DNA of 64,000 nt from Cryptomeria japonica (GCF_030272615.1 NC_081408.1:616648476-616712475), one strand, 5' to 3'. Positions 1-11,655 are shown, counted from the stretch's first letter. Notes: generated by a model not told the origin, from the letters alone. A program made the numbers and translations.

Positions 1-735
1 CAAATATCATCATTCATCTTGAATTATATAATCTGTCGCTATGGAGTTCCTATGACCATTATCACTGACAATGGGCAATCATTTAAGAATCAAGATGTGA
101 AGGAACTATGTGAGCAGTTTCATATCCAACATAGGTTTTCTACTCTGTATTATCCACAAGGAAATGGTCAAGTTGAGGCATCAAACAAGACTATCTTGAA
201 AATCTTGAAGAAAATAGTCAATGAAGCTAGAAAAGACTTGCACATTTAGCTAAATCCTGCTCTTTGGGCATAGCGAACCAACATCCATATACCAACATAT
301 GCAGCTCCATATTTCTTAGTCTATGGATTAGAAGCCATATTACTAGTAGAAGTAGAGATACCTTCTCTACGAGTTTCCTTGAAAGGTCTTATACAAGAAG
401 AAGAACAACGAGTCTCTAGACTTCAAGAACTTGAGCTAATTTAGGAATGTTGCCAAAATGCAATAGATCATTTGAAGGCATATCAATAGAGAATGACAAG
501 AAGTTATAATCACAGAGTAAAGCCATGCTTTTTTCATATTGGAGATATAGTTCTAAATGAGAATCCAAGAAATCAGCAAGACCGAGAAAAGAAGGGTAAA
601 TTTGAACCGAATTGGCTAGGACCTTTTGTCATAGTAGCAGCATATGGCTCAGGAGCATACAAGTTATCTACCCCTAAAGGTGATTGGTTTGATGAACCTA
701 CCAATTCCATCCATCTTAAGAAATTATATGCTTGA
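1..735 (+). pseudogene. Tat-lineage Ty3/Gypsy integrase, C-terminal part (element A)
   Basis: One plus-strand frame can be read through four stops. It enters the window inside the integrase core. The second catalytic Asp lies in ITDNGQSF and the Glu in NGQVEASNK. The C-terminal part contains KGKFEPNWLGPF, KLSTPKGD and ends HLKKLYA. The same blocks occur in element B at 52980-53670, so both belong to one family. At least three of the four stops are TAG where the family has Gln. The protein would join retrotransposon cDNA to the host chromosome, but this copy is dead. The 5' part of the element lies outside the window. Confidence 0.93.
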
Positions 736-2620
736 GATATAAAGTCCTGGAAAAAATCAATAAAAAGCATATAAAGTCTTGAAGAAATCAATAAAAATCA
801 GATAAGCAGAAAATCCCTAAAAAGACAGAAATCAGTAAAAAAAAGAAGAAGAGGGAAATATGCAATAAATTTAGATGGTGAAAACCTTGTAAACATGCGC
901 TATCTAAAAGGTGACTTTCTCCATCCATGAGATCGCTTTGTGCACCTATCCACTCCATCCTATCGCATCTATCACTTCCATCTATCCTAACTTATCCATT
1001 TCATCTTTTGCATCTATTGCTTTGAACCATTTAGTGACAAATATGCAGCTTACCAATAGTTATCAGTCTTTGACATACTTGTCGTAGTCACTGTCTCAGA
1101 TTTTATCAAAATCAATCAATCTACATTTGTATCCCGCCATGGTTTGGATCTTGATCAATTCATACATCCATAATCAATTTTTGTTTCCACTGGGGGAAAA
1201 ATCCTAATTCCTTTTGCTAAGGTGATCTTTTGAATCTTTGAAAATCCAAAACATTTGAAAAACTTAGAAAAACAAAAAACACCTAGGGTTTTGAAATAGA
1301 TAACAAGCAACAAAGAAACAAAGATCAAGGCATCTTATAACAACTGAATCGTGAAACTCAGAAAATGAAGAATCAACTAGCGAGTAATAAAGGATTATCA
1401 AAGATCATTCATCAAGATGATTATATCAGTTAATGGCCATGAGAACATGTGAATGAACTACAAGATTTAGTGTTTATATCCTGATTTTATTGCTAAATAT
1501 GTACTCAATGCGAGTCAAGGATATCCATGACTAGAGAAGCTATGATGGGGCATGATTATTTTTCTTTGATTGTTGTCTGTGGTTTATCTCTTACTAAAGT
1601 ATGTACTTGTCTAAGGATATGATCGGTAAAAGATCAAGGAGGACATTCCAAGTCATGCATGAAAGGAGACAATCCTTCTCTATTCTGCAAGAAATACTCA
1701 AGTCAACTTGATTCATTATATCAAGTTGCTTGTATTAACTTGCTATATCGAAATCCATGTAAGAAATACTTAGGTCAACTTAGATCTTTATGTCAAGTTT
1801 CTTGTATTTTCTTACAATATTTTAAAAGCTCAATGATAAAATCAAGCATTGTTATAAAATAACATATGAAGAATGGCAATATCATTTTTAGTTAGATCAT
1901 TTTAGATTAGCTCATTATTTATTTGCATTATAAGCATTCAATATCTTTTGTATTATAAGCATTCCATTTCATTCACAGATCAAGGGTCACGAATAAAGAT
2001 TGAGTATACTTGGACAAACAAAAATAATTTGCATTTGATCATTGTAGGTGCATTCATGTTTTCATCATCCATTTCATTTAGTTGCATTTTAATCATTTCA
2101 TTAGTTTTCATTCAATTAAGTGCATTTGATTAATCATGTAGAGTATCATCATTATTCTTTGCATTATCATTTCATTAAAAGATCATTTAGTTACATCATT
2201 GCACTTAGATTCATAATCATTATAAAAATTACATATAAAAAATCAAAAACATTTGAATAACATATTGCATAATAATTCATTTGCATTCCCATATAGATCA
2301 TTGCATTCATATCATTTAAGTTAGTAATCATTTTCAGTTGCATCCAAGGTCATCAAAATAAAAAAATAAAAAACACTTATCATTGCATCATCATAATGAA
2401 GAGAAAAGATCATAACATCATCCATCTAATCACTGCATCTATATAATCAATGCATATAGATCATCATCATAAAATAGAGTAACATGCATAATAAAGATCA
2501 TCATCATATAGAGTCTATGTTTGCATATAGATCATCATAAAAACAATAAAAATTTCAAGTATACAATGATATCAAATCAAAAGTACAAATGCCTCATCAA
2601 TACAAAGCCAAGTCAGGGCT
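736..2620 (+). other. Non-coding post-pol spacer of element A
   Basis: No coding potential is visible. It starts with A-rich direct repeats resembling AAATCAATAAAAA. A short block containing GATGGTGAAAACCT follows, which is also found at 53834 after the integrase of element B. From about 1900 it is low-complexity sequence rich in CATT, GCATT and ATCATC. Element B has the same succession, so this is a conserved if unconstrained part of the element. It ends where the antisense PMD gene begins. Confidence 0.7.
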
Positions 2621-4699
2621 GTCCTGTACTACTACCACCTGACTCTATCCATCTCTATGGTTCTAGGTGAGAAGATCCACTAGATGCCTATCTCCCATGA
2701 TCACCACTCCTCTGAGGTCCCATGACTCCACCACTGCTAGTATCCATCCTCATAGTGGTATGATAACTACCTGCTCTCTGGCTCTCTGCAACTAAATCCT
2801 CATATAGTTGTCGCCAATGGGAAGTCTCCTTCCTGGCCTGAATTAGTGCTCTAACAATATTAGTTGAGAGAATGTCTGATCCAACCTGCTGAATATGATC
2901 AAGGAGGCCCTGAGTATCCTATTGTCTCCTAACAGCTCTGTCTCTCTCTGTCATGAGTGTCTGTACCTATGCTCTAAGTTGATCTATTTGTTCTCTGAGA
3001 CTATACATGGTCTCCTGTTCCAGCACATCCTGCTGTGGCACATGAACCCCAATACCCTCATCTCCACCTCCCTGTCCACCTACTCAAATCTCAGTCTGAG
3101 TACCTCTCAGAACCTATCATCTAATGAGTGGAACATGATCCTCTGGATCCTCATCCTCTCCATCATGCACTGCAATAACCCTAGGGTCTGGCTGAATCTG
3201 ACCAAAATCAATGACTCTCCCGCAACCCCCATCTAGTCCAGTCATCCTTCCTCCTCCTATCGATGACAACCCTCTTGGTGATCTCATCCCTGTCCTACCA
3301 ATATCCCTCCCAATCCATCCAACCTCTCTCTCACCCATAGGAAATGGTCTCCCAATCCTGCCAACTAGTCCAAATGGTCCTCCACAGACTCTCAATCGAC
3401 CTCCTCTCCGTCCGGGTCTCCTACCACCACCACCTCCATCTCCTCCCTCATCTCCATCCCCTCTAGTCTCCTGAGCAACTCTAAGATCTCATCTTCATCT
3501 TAGTCTCCTGATAAATTGATCATTAGAATCATCCTCCTCATCTCTTGAGCTAGGAGGAGGGTCTACTGGATTGGTAATACGAGGAAATGGGTGTGCCAAT
3601 ATGTACTAAGCATAATCTATAGTAACCCTAGGATCTAGACTGTGCAATCTCATATCATAAGCCACCCTGGGAGTAGCCACAAAATCTACCTATGCTAACT
3701 CAAATGACAAAGAAGATCTCCAATCTCACCTATCTCTGTATCGTCGTGCATATATCGTGACACTAGTAGGAATACGCTGAATGATACCAAACTGTCTCAA
3801 AATGCGACTAATCAACTATCTCTCAATAATGTATGGAGCCTGACCAATGAGATTTCTACTCTGCATAATAAATGGTAATGTATGTGCATCATCCATCCAT
3901 GGCTCATAATCAATATAAGGTCTCCAAATAACACTATCCAGTGAATCAAGATCCCAACACCAATACTCCATCTTACCCAACTTATGCTGAGTAAGGATAC
4001 CTGCATATAGATAAACATATGGTTGTTTCTCACCATGAACTCTATGATGAATAGGCTGAGTAATAGCAATGTGCTCCCAGCACCAGATCTGAAAAAGTGT
4101 GGATCCTGTTGAAAGACTAGCACCCTCATAAAAACAACCTAATGAAGATCATGATACAAATAAGCAAGCATGCAAACACCCCAGTCATATCAAGTCCGAC
4201 GCTGCATCATGCTCTAAAGAATCTCACCCTAACCAACAACAAAACCTCAAGATCTCCTATCTAGATAGATGAATCCCCCAATCAAACCTGCAAGAATCAC
4301 ATGGAGAGTCTCATAATACATAATCATATCCTCCTCCCATTGGATCTCTCCTCTTGAAATGCTCTCAGCACCAAATATGGCTCTGCATGCCTCTGTCCCT
4401 CCACTATCTTGAAAATCATACTGAACTAACTCACTGGTCACTAGGATGTGGAGAATCCTATAGACATCCTCAAGTGTCACACTAATCTCACCCATGGGTA
4501 GGTGGAAAGTGTTATCCTCACTATGCCATCTCTTGGCTAACATTGTCAGCAATCTCCTATTATGGGTAATATCAAGAATGCATAACAAGTGGCGTAATTT
4601 GCAGGCATCTATATGTCTCACCTCTGCCTGTGTAAGCTTTGGCACTAAGTGCCGCATCGCTGGGAATTTCTCCCAACATTGAAGAACATCAATTTTCTC

Positions 4700-5459
4700 T
4701 TGTTTACCAAGATAATTTGATAATCAATCATCTATCTATCAAATCAAAGTGATTGCTAATCTCTAACATCAACAATTGGTAAATCTTTTCACATGAAGCA
4801 AATCAGGCTATCAAATCAATTTAAACCTATCAATCATGGTTTTCTATCAATCATTGAGTTCAATCAAACTCTACTATGCTCTTCATCAGAAACTAAATCA
4901 GTTTCTTAGAGCTAATGTATCCAATCAAATCAAATCAATCAATCGTTTATCCTATCAATCAACATTATCAAATCAAACAATCAAGTACCTATTCATCACA
5001 ATTGTGCATTAAAATGCCTAAATCTAATCATCAAAGTGAATTTTTTACTAAGAAATACATCAAACACATTCATCAAAAACAAAAGCGCTAATCCTTTTAA
5101 CAAAATCACTATTCTATTGAACGCAGGCATTAAACCATACATATGCATGAACCTTTTTAACAAAAGTGCTAAACCTTCGAGCATATGCGTGAAACGATCA
5201 AAAGCATTGTTTTAAGCATCAAAAGCGCAAACACTGAGAGCAAAAGCGCTAACATACATCACACATGTGCTAACAAAATGAGCATATGAGCTAAACTTAT
5301 CAAATGCGTTAACTTTACATACAAAAGCACTAAAACAGAAAACAAAAACGCTAAACATACTTGCTGAAAATTTAAAAAAATCAAAATAACCAAAAACGCG
5401 CTAAACAAATATGAAGAATCAAACGACAAGTTGTGAAAAGTTTGGGATAAGATACATAC
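4700..5459 (-). other. Inferred phase-0 intron of the element A PMD gene
   Basis: The donor reads G/GTATGTATC at 5459. The acceptor position is set by alignment with element B, whose acceptor is TTGCAG/GAG. Here the corresponding bases read ACAA/GAG, so the AG appears lost by a G-to-A change. The intron is AT-rich and contains the 21-bp periodic repeats at about 5080-5405. The intron is an inference from comparing two genomic copies; no transcript is available. Confidence 0.6.
5080..5405. repeat. Diverged 21-bp periodic repeat in the PMD intron
   Basis: A motif like AAAAGCGCTAA recurs with the CGCT-like core near 5085, 5125, 5166, 5188, 5225, 5246, 5268, 5289, 5307, 5327 and 5348. Spacings are mostly 20-22 bp or twice that. 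Read on the minus strand the units resemble TTAGCGCTTTTG, close to units of the leader array of element B (35875-36063), and translate to similar hydrophobic heptads. Confidence 0.55.
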
Positions 5460-5854
5460 CGGATACCCATACTTAGGAGGTCGTTGATATCGTCTAACGC
5501 GCTCAAATCGATGGTTCCCCAATGGGATCACCATTTTGCCACCTCACCAAGACAATTTCTTCACAAAGTTGACAAGGATGCAAATGAAAATAAAATTAAC
5601 TTTGGTTAATTTTATATTTACTATTTGGAAGGGTAATTAATGTTTTTCAATGGGGCAATTATATTTATTTTTCATAAATAAATTTAATTGACGGACCTTT
5701 TCAATTATCGTGATATCAATCACTTATCAAAATTGTTCAAACAAATTCGCGATCAATCTCCCAAGGGGGCACACAATTAGGATTTGTATCTCTATTAGGC
5801 ACACTATCAAAACTTTATTTAATCTTTGAAACAATGTTGTCTTGACATCATTTC

Positions 5855-5868
5855 AAAGAGGGGCAAAA
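5855..5868 (+). other. Polypurine tract of element A
   Basis: The purine-rich stretch AAAGAGGGGCAAAA directly precedes the TG that opens the 3' LTR. It would prime plus-strand cDNA synthesis. Element C has nearly the same tract in the opposite orientation at 22942-22955. Confidence 0.8.
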
Positions 5869-6907
5869 TGTATACACATAAAAATGGCTATGAGAGATTA
5901 AATAAATATTTTATATTTATTTAATGATTATTCTTCTATTAAATAGTTAATTTGAAAAGATTAATTTATTTAATTCATTTCGTGTCTTTCTATTAATTAA
6001 TTTAATTGAAATATTTTATTAATTAATTTATCTATCCTATTCCTCTAATTAATTAAATATCTAATATTTAATTATTTCCTCCAATCATTTGAATATCTAA
6101 TATCCAATGATTATTCTTCTATCCTATAGTCTCAAATGTTAAATAATTTCTAAATTATTTAATCCCTTATCCAACTCACCTTCCATCTCCACTTCATGTT
6201 TCCTTTGCCAACTCATCCATCATGTGGCTATATTAATTCAACAAAATAAAATAAATAAAAAATTTATTGGCCACTTATCTTCAACCTCCAAATTTAATGA
6301 AATATTGTGTACGTACACATATTTCCTAACCTTCTTCTATATTCTCTCATGCCAAATTTTTCTACAACCATCCCTAGATTTCCTTAGTCAGCAACCCAGT
6401 CAAGGTGAGATGAGTGACACTTGTCTTCTCCTTCCCCTTTTCTCTCAACCTTCACCTTTTCTCACAACCATCCAAATCTGCAAATCTGATCATGGTCGTT
6501 GATCTGGACCACATCATCTTATCCTCTTAAAGTCTATAAAATTAGGAGTTTGAGTTGAGAGAGAGTTAGTCTTCAAGTGATTTTTCAAGCTAATCATTTG
6601 TGAAACTTATGCATCCATGAGTTTTAATCTTGAAGCAAATAGCATAATCATTTAGCATAGATATTTAGCATTGCATATTATAGTATCAGTTAACTATCAG
6701 TTATCAGTCCATTCTTCATATGCCATCTTGGAAGCTATCAGTTCTTGTCTAAGAGAACACCATCTGCAACTAGGAATAGTGGAGTTAGGACATAATGAGA
6801 CATAAATCATGAAGGTAATAATAGTGTTTTTATTTTATATGTAGTAGTTTCATTGGTTGACTTTGGATTTCCTGTAGCAATTTCCTTTGTATTTTGTGAA
6901 ACTAACA
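5869..6907 (+). repeat. 3' LTR of element A (Tat-type Gypsy)
   Basis: It opens TGTATACACATAAAAATGG right after the polypurine tract and ends with ACTAACA, giving 1039 bp. The 5' LTR of element B opens TGTATACACCTAAAAATGG and is 1046 bp, so length and start agree. The first half is AT-rich with many AATTAATT blocks. A TATA box lies at 6535-6540, about 370 bp before the LTR end, the same distance as in B. The right end is inferred from the terminal CA and the length match. Confidence 0.75.
6535..6540 (+). promoter_or_regulatory. TATA box in LTR of element A
   Basis: TATAAA in the context GTCTATAAAATTAGG, about 370 bp from the LTR end. Elements B, C and D have TATA motifs in comparable positions. 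Confidence 0.55.
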
Positions 6908-9769
6908 TGTTGCAGGTAGTATTCTGATGATGAAATTCAAGTCGACACACATCCCACTGGGCAGGAAGATGGATTTGGATAAATTTTTAGACAAGGGAAG
7001 GATATATCCCAATGGGCAGGGTAAAGATAGATTGATAGATGCAAGAGACAAGATGGTGTGTGAGATCTCTAGGTGAGAGGATTTTCGCTTGGATTTGATT
7101 AACATAGTATGGATGGGTGATTGGATTACGTCTGAGTCAGAATAAGCTTAGATAGATGGGAAAATCTCAGCGTGATAAGGATTGGATGAAATGGGAGGGG
7201 GATAAATGATTGAATAGGATTGGATGAGATGGAGAATATGATATTATATGATGGAATTGGTTTGTGAATATAGGATAAATGGAGGGGGACCAATGACAAG
7301 GGAGAACCAAGACTTGGTAAGAGGATAGATGGATGAGGAGATTGCTTGGATAGAGGGTGAAGGGATTAAGCAGATGGATTGTGATGGGATATGGAGAAAT
7401 AAAGGATGGAGGATAGGTGGAATGAGGATCCAAGAACTATGTTGCAAAGGAGGAAAATTCCCCAATTAAGGCTATAAGGATGGTGAATAAAGATGTATGA
7501 CATTGAAGGATAATGTGTGGTGGATATGAATGAAGGAGGAATTGGGCTTGCATTTACCCAAAGAATGCGTACACAATATTTTTTCTCTAGCATGATCAAG
7601 ACGAAAGGTAGGAATGAGGGATGAATTTAGGTAGGATGAGGGATATGATATGGAGGATATGGATAGGATAGTTAAGACCAAAGATAGGAAAGGAGGATGA
7701 CTTAGATAGGATGTGAATAGAGGATAATGGATATGGATAATGTAGATGGTAGGATAGCATGGATGAAGCTTTCCCCCAAAGTGTAGAGTACAAGAATATG
7801 GGGGGACTACACATGATGCTTGTTTCATGCATCTAGTTGCATGGATAATATATATGCTATAATAGAGTGAGATGGATAAGAGATGAGAGATGAATTGGGA
7901 TTAACTTGGTAAATGGGTTGGGATGGGAGACATGGATATGTGAAAGTTGGATAATTTTGAGGCATGTGGATATGATGTTTGGATGTGGATTTTGGGTAGC
8001 CATGTAACCTCAAAATTATGAGAATGGGGGGATAAGGGGATTGGATAGACTCGATTAAAAAATAGTAATGAGATGATGTTAGATGAAGATGAGGACTAGG
8101 AATTAGCAACTTTAGATTGGATTGATGGATTGATTTGATTTGATTTGATTTTCTTGGAGTGGGTTGAATTTGATTAGATTGGATTGGATTAAAATAAAAG
8201 CTTAGCCCTTGGATTAGGACTTAAGTGAGGCATGAAATTGATGATGCAGACCACAAAGCAAGGTGACAACCAAGCTAGGTAAAATTCAGACTTTTGGATT
8301 GAGCCCTCTTCTACTTAGGGTGGACTTATGTTCCTAAGAAAAATAGGGAAAAATGATCCAAATGATTAAGACTTCTTCTACTTAGGGTGAACTTATGTGC
8401 CTAAGAAAAATAGGGCAAAAGGATCCAAATGCTTAAGCCTTCTTCTACTTAGGGTGGACTTACGTGCCTAAGAATAATAGGACAAAATGATCCAAATTAT
8501 TAAGCCTTCTTCTACTTAGGGTGGACTTACATGCCTAAACAAAATAGGGAAAAAGGATCTGAATGATTAAGAAAAGGTACTTGGGGGAGATTCTTTCCCA
8601 AGAAAAAAAGCTAATTGATTGATTGATTAAAGATAAAGGTCTAACTTAAATTTTCATAAAGTGTTGACCTTAGGATGAGGTTGATTGATTAGGATTGATT
8701 AAGTTGATGTGCTAAGTCCTTGAGGATGGAATGAAAATAATTATGGAAGAATGGATTGATGATAGGTAGAAGAAGGGGAAGGTTATCGGAGACTGGATTG
8801 ATGATCAGATAGAGATATTGGTTGGGGATTGATGATCATTTGGATGGATGAAAATTGATTGGGGGTTTAGCTCAAACAAAGATGAAATATAGGTTTGATA
8901 GTGAGAAAGTGGAGATTGAAGGGTTTGGTTAAATTTGGGAATGTTTTGGATGTTATCTACTCTTGGAAAGAGAAATAAAACAATGATAAGCACATTGGCC
9001 AAGGCAATGCTTTATGACAAGCATGAAAGTGATGGGGGCCTAGATTAGCCCAAATAGATTTCACTGGTTTTGCATAAATGAAGACACATGTCAGACATAC
9101 AACTTAGAATGGAAGATGTAAACCACTTGATAGGCCCCTTGCATAAGCAATACCTCAGTCAGGTGGATAGATAGAGATTTTGGTAGTACTAGCTCCACTC
9201 AATGACACTCACTTCTCGAGCATACTAGATTCTCTTATCCCAAAGATCTGACGATCTATTATATGGAGGATTCTTATCTCATCCTGAGTGGATATAGGAG
9301 GAGTAGCTTCAAGATACGATTTGCATGCCTTGCACTATCAAATGTAGGATTTTGGCTACTAAAACTAGTGTCTAGTGTAATTTCTGAGGGATCACCAATC
9401 TAATGATGGATTCTTGAAGCAAGCCACTTAAGGCTCTAACTGAGCTTATCGGTGGAGGGAAGGCCCCCACATATGTTGAATTCACTTAGCACTCTAGCTT
9501 CTTGACCAACTTATTTATATAGTGGCTCAGAAAACCCGCTTGAGATCACATCGGGAGAATCGATATCCCCGACATGTCCCAATTTGAGATACTCTTGTGG
9601 GGTGATGAAATCCCCAATCAAGAAATACACCACAACTACTAAAATGAAAAATCCGGTGTTGTCAATTGCCTTTCTCATCACCCAAGGTCCGTGAAGGCAA
9701 GGGGAGAGGATAATAGATGTGATGGTGGGTCCACCCTACATGTGTGCAAGTACAACAAAGATGAAAAAC
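6908..9769. other. Unassigned strand-asymmetric region
   Basis: No recognisable gene is present. From about 6950 to 9000 the plus strand is dominated by G, A and T, with few C. It is built from GGAT, GATGG and GATTGATT words, and the minus strand is accordingly a pyrimidine-rich ladder. The open frames on the minus strand (Pro/Ser/His/Ile-rich) result from this composition and overlap in several frames, so I do not call them genes. It could be the leader of the minus-strand Gypsy element D, but no gag is visible. Confidence 0.5.
8304..8577. repeat. Tandem repeat, four copies of 67 bp
   Basis: Four consecutive units each contain CTTCTACTTAGGGTGGACTT followed by CCTAAGAA, an AATAGGG block, GATCC and TTAAG. 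The CTACTTAGGG core is at 8311, 8378, 8445 and 8512, an exact 67-bp period. Units differ by scattered substitutions, so the array is moderately old. Confidence 0.9.
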
Positions 9770-10035
9770 ACTTGTTCATTTTAATCATCCAAAAATGTGA
9801 GTTCATTTTAGAAACTCGAAAGTGACAAGGTGATTTGTTCGTTTTATCCCAAGATTGCAAAATGTGTTGTTTGTTTTAGACCAAGATAACAATGTGCGTG
9901 TTGTTCATTTTAGACCAAGATAGCAAGATAATTGTTCATTTTTAGACCAAGATTGCAAAATGAGATTGTTCGTTTTAGACCAAATTGTTGCACAGAATGA
10001 GACAATGTGAATGTTTGTTTTAACCCATATTGGAA
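9770..10035. repeat. Imperfect tandem repeat, about 33-bp period
   Basis: The motif TTGTTCGTTTTAGACCAAG recurs near 9771, 9801, 9836, 9868, 9901, 9931, 9967 and 10014, with spacings of 30-36 bp and one of 47. The reverse complement contains CTTGGTCTAAAA, which resembles the CTTGGTCTAAAC core of the 21-bp leader repeats of element B. Confidence 0.75.
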
Positions 10036-10280
10036 AATATGAATAATTATCCTAAGATTGATCAATTTGCCCAGTTAATATGTGTTAAGAAAAATTTGCA
10101 ATTTTGAAGCCTTCAACACTTGCAACAAACAATGTGTTAGAAAGATGATCCTTAATGTTCTACACAAGATGTAAACCCAAGATTAGTCTCCAAAGTAAAA
10201 AATTTATCAACCTAACAAAATAACAAAAAACACTAATCGAATCACATTAACAAGAATCACACTTCACTTTAAACTAAAAA
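10036..10280. other. AT-rich intergenic stretch
   Basis: I see no gene, no clear repeat and no structural signal here apart from scattered A-runs. Confidence 0.4.
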
Positions 10281-10372
10281 ACTAATTTAAAAATTAAATT
10301 AAAACTAACTTAAAAATTAAATTAAAACTAACTTAAAAATTAAATTAAAACTAGCTTAAAGATTAATTTTAA
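10281..10372. repeat. Tandem repeat, four units of 23 bp
   Basis: The unit ACTAACTTAAAAATTAAATT plus AAA starts at 10281, 10304, 10327 and 10350. The first and last units are slightly diverged. It is AT-only low-complexity DNA. Confidence 0.85.
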
Positions 10373-10514
10373 AAATCTATGTTTTTTTAAAACTACTTTT
10401 TAAAAAAACAAAATAAAAACATAAATCTAATTTAAAAAACTATTTTAAGAAACTAAAGGAAAAGGCTATGCAAAACTAATTAGAAACCTTTTTTTAAAAA
10501 ACTCATCTAAAAAA

Positions 10515-10685
10515 GATTGGCCGAAGCTATTCTGGCTCCAAAACAGACCTTGCGTACAGCGTGATAGCGACGTGTTAGTCAATCACACCCTTTTATTGCA
10601 AAATCGATGGTGTAAAATGCGCGACTAACACACATGTTAGTCAATCCGTACTACCATTTTGGAGCCAAAATAGATGCGTCCAAAA
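10515..10685. repeat. Small inverted-repeat element
   Basis: The arm around 10528-10546 (TATTCTGGCTCCAAAACAG) matches the reverse complement of 10654-10672 with about three mismatches. The similarity extends outward with more mismatches to about 31 bp per arm. The interior holds two direct copies of TGTTAGTCAATC and an inverted GACTAACAC. The size of about 170 bp and the inverted ends resemble a MITE-like or hairpin element, but no target duplication was recognised. Confidence 0.5.
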
Positions 10686-11279
10686 AGACTAAACTCTTTT
10701 ACTCCTCCATGTGGGCTTTGAAACATATTTCTATTTTAAAAAAAAGAAACTTTCCAATAAATGAAATTGCAGGATATGCTTAAAATAGATTTTTTGTTAA
10801 AGGCTTTAAAAACTTTCAAGCAATGCAATGTGCAAGACTGAAGAGTATAGCTGCGACGTTTGCCAATGGGATTTCAGTCAGATCAACTCCCTATCAGATC
10901 AATGCATTAAATAACATATAAAATACCCCCAGGGAGATGTCGTAGAAAAGGCTCAATTTTGTTCTAGTTGATAGAGTTCCTTAAATAAATTTAAATTGAT
11001 TACAATAAATCAATTTAAATTGATTACAATATGGCTTAAATAAATTTTCATGATATTCACAAAATAGCAGGCGGAAAGCTTGAGTGCACCATCTTTGCTT
11101 GGTCTTTTCCCTATCTATGTTAGAATTGGAACTTTAAAACAGAGTATTAGTATTCATCAAAACATAAAGAATAAGGCAAAACATGTTAAAACATTAGTAT
11201 GTGATACAATAGGTAGAACACATTTTATAACATGTAAGCATTAGATCAGGTATGTCAAATGTAACATCATAAAACGGTT
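10686..11279. other. Unassigned AT-rich stretch
   Basis: No gene is seen. A short direct duplication of AAATTTAAATTGATTACAAT lies at about 10985-11030. If the flanking LTR of element D ends near 11280, this would be its leader, but I found no primer-binding site. Confidence 0.35.
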
Positions 11280-11655
11280 TGTATGATTAGTCAAGTAAAT
11301 CAAACCATTTTAAAGACATTATCAAGAAATTTTTGAAATAAAATCATAATGAGCAATAAACAACATAAAATAAAGAATACTCATGAAACTTGAATTGCAA
11401 ATAACTCTTCCTTGTCCTCCTTGTCTCCACAAACTTTTCTAGCTACAAAGTTTGACTAATGGAGAGTGGGAGAGAGATGGAGTGAATGTGGAATGCTCTC
11501 ACCTAGCATAACATTATTGTGGATGAGTGTATATGGATGAAATATGGATATGGTTTTGAAATAAAAAATGGCATTATGATAATGCAATGATGAGTGGATA
11601 AAAGGCTATCATAAGGATGTATAAAAAAATGGATGATTTGTGAGGAGATGAGACT

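Larger units (their letters stand above)
2620..5534 (-). pseudogene. Antisense plant mobile domain (PMD) gene of element A
   Basis: This gene runs opposite to gag-pol, between integrase and the 3' LTR. Exon 1 is inferred at 5534-5460, 25 codons starting MVIPLGNHRFERVRRYQ, followed by GTATGT. Exon 2 starts at 4699 (GAG AAA ATT). It carries the PMD hallmarks: CWEKFPAMRH, LLTMLAKRWHSEDNTFHL, GEISVTLEDVYRIL and, after a frameshift near 4200, the ILTQHKLGKMEYW region. The C-terminal part (3480-2640) is Gly/Pro/Asp-rich low complexity. The intron acceptor reads AA instead of AG. PMD proteins (MAIN/MAIL family) act in nuclear silencing in plants, and retroelement-borne copies are known. The function of this copy is unknown. 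The 3' end is not resolved. Confidence 0.82.

Noticed and set aside
3812-4129. 105-residue minus-strand open frame in the PMD region of element A
   Set aside because: It is in the wrong frame. The neighbouring frame reads the true PMD continuation (HKLGKMEYW region), so this open frame is a shadow produced by a frameshift.
7167-8109. Several overlapping minus-strand open frames rich in Pro, Ser, His and Ile
   Set aside because: They occur in more than one frame over the same DNA and follow from the purine-rich composition. No domain, start context or homology is visible.
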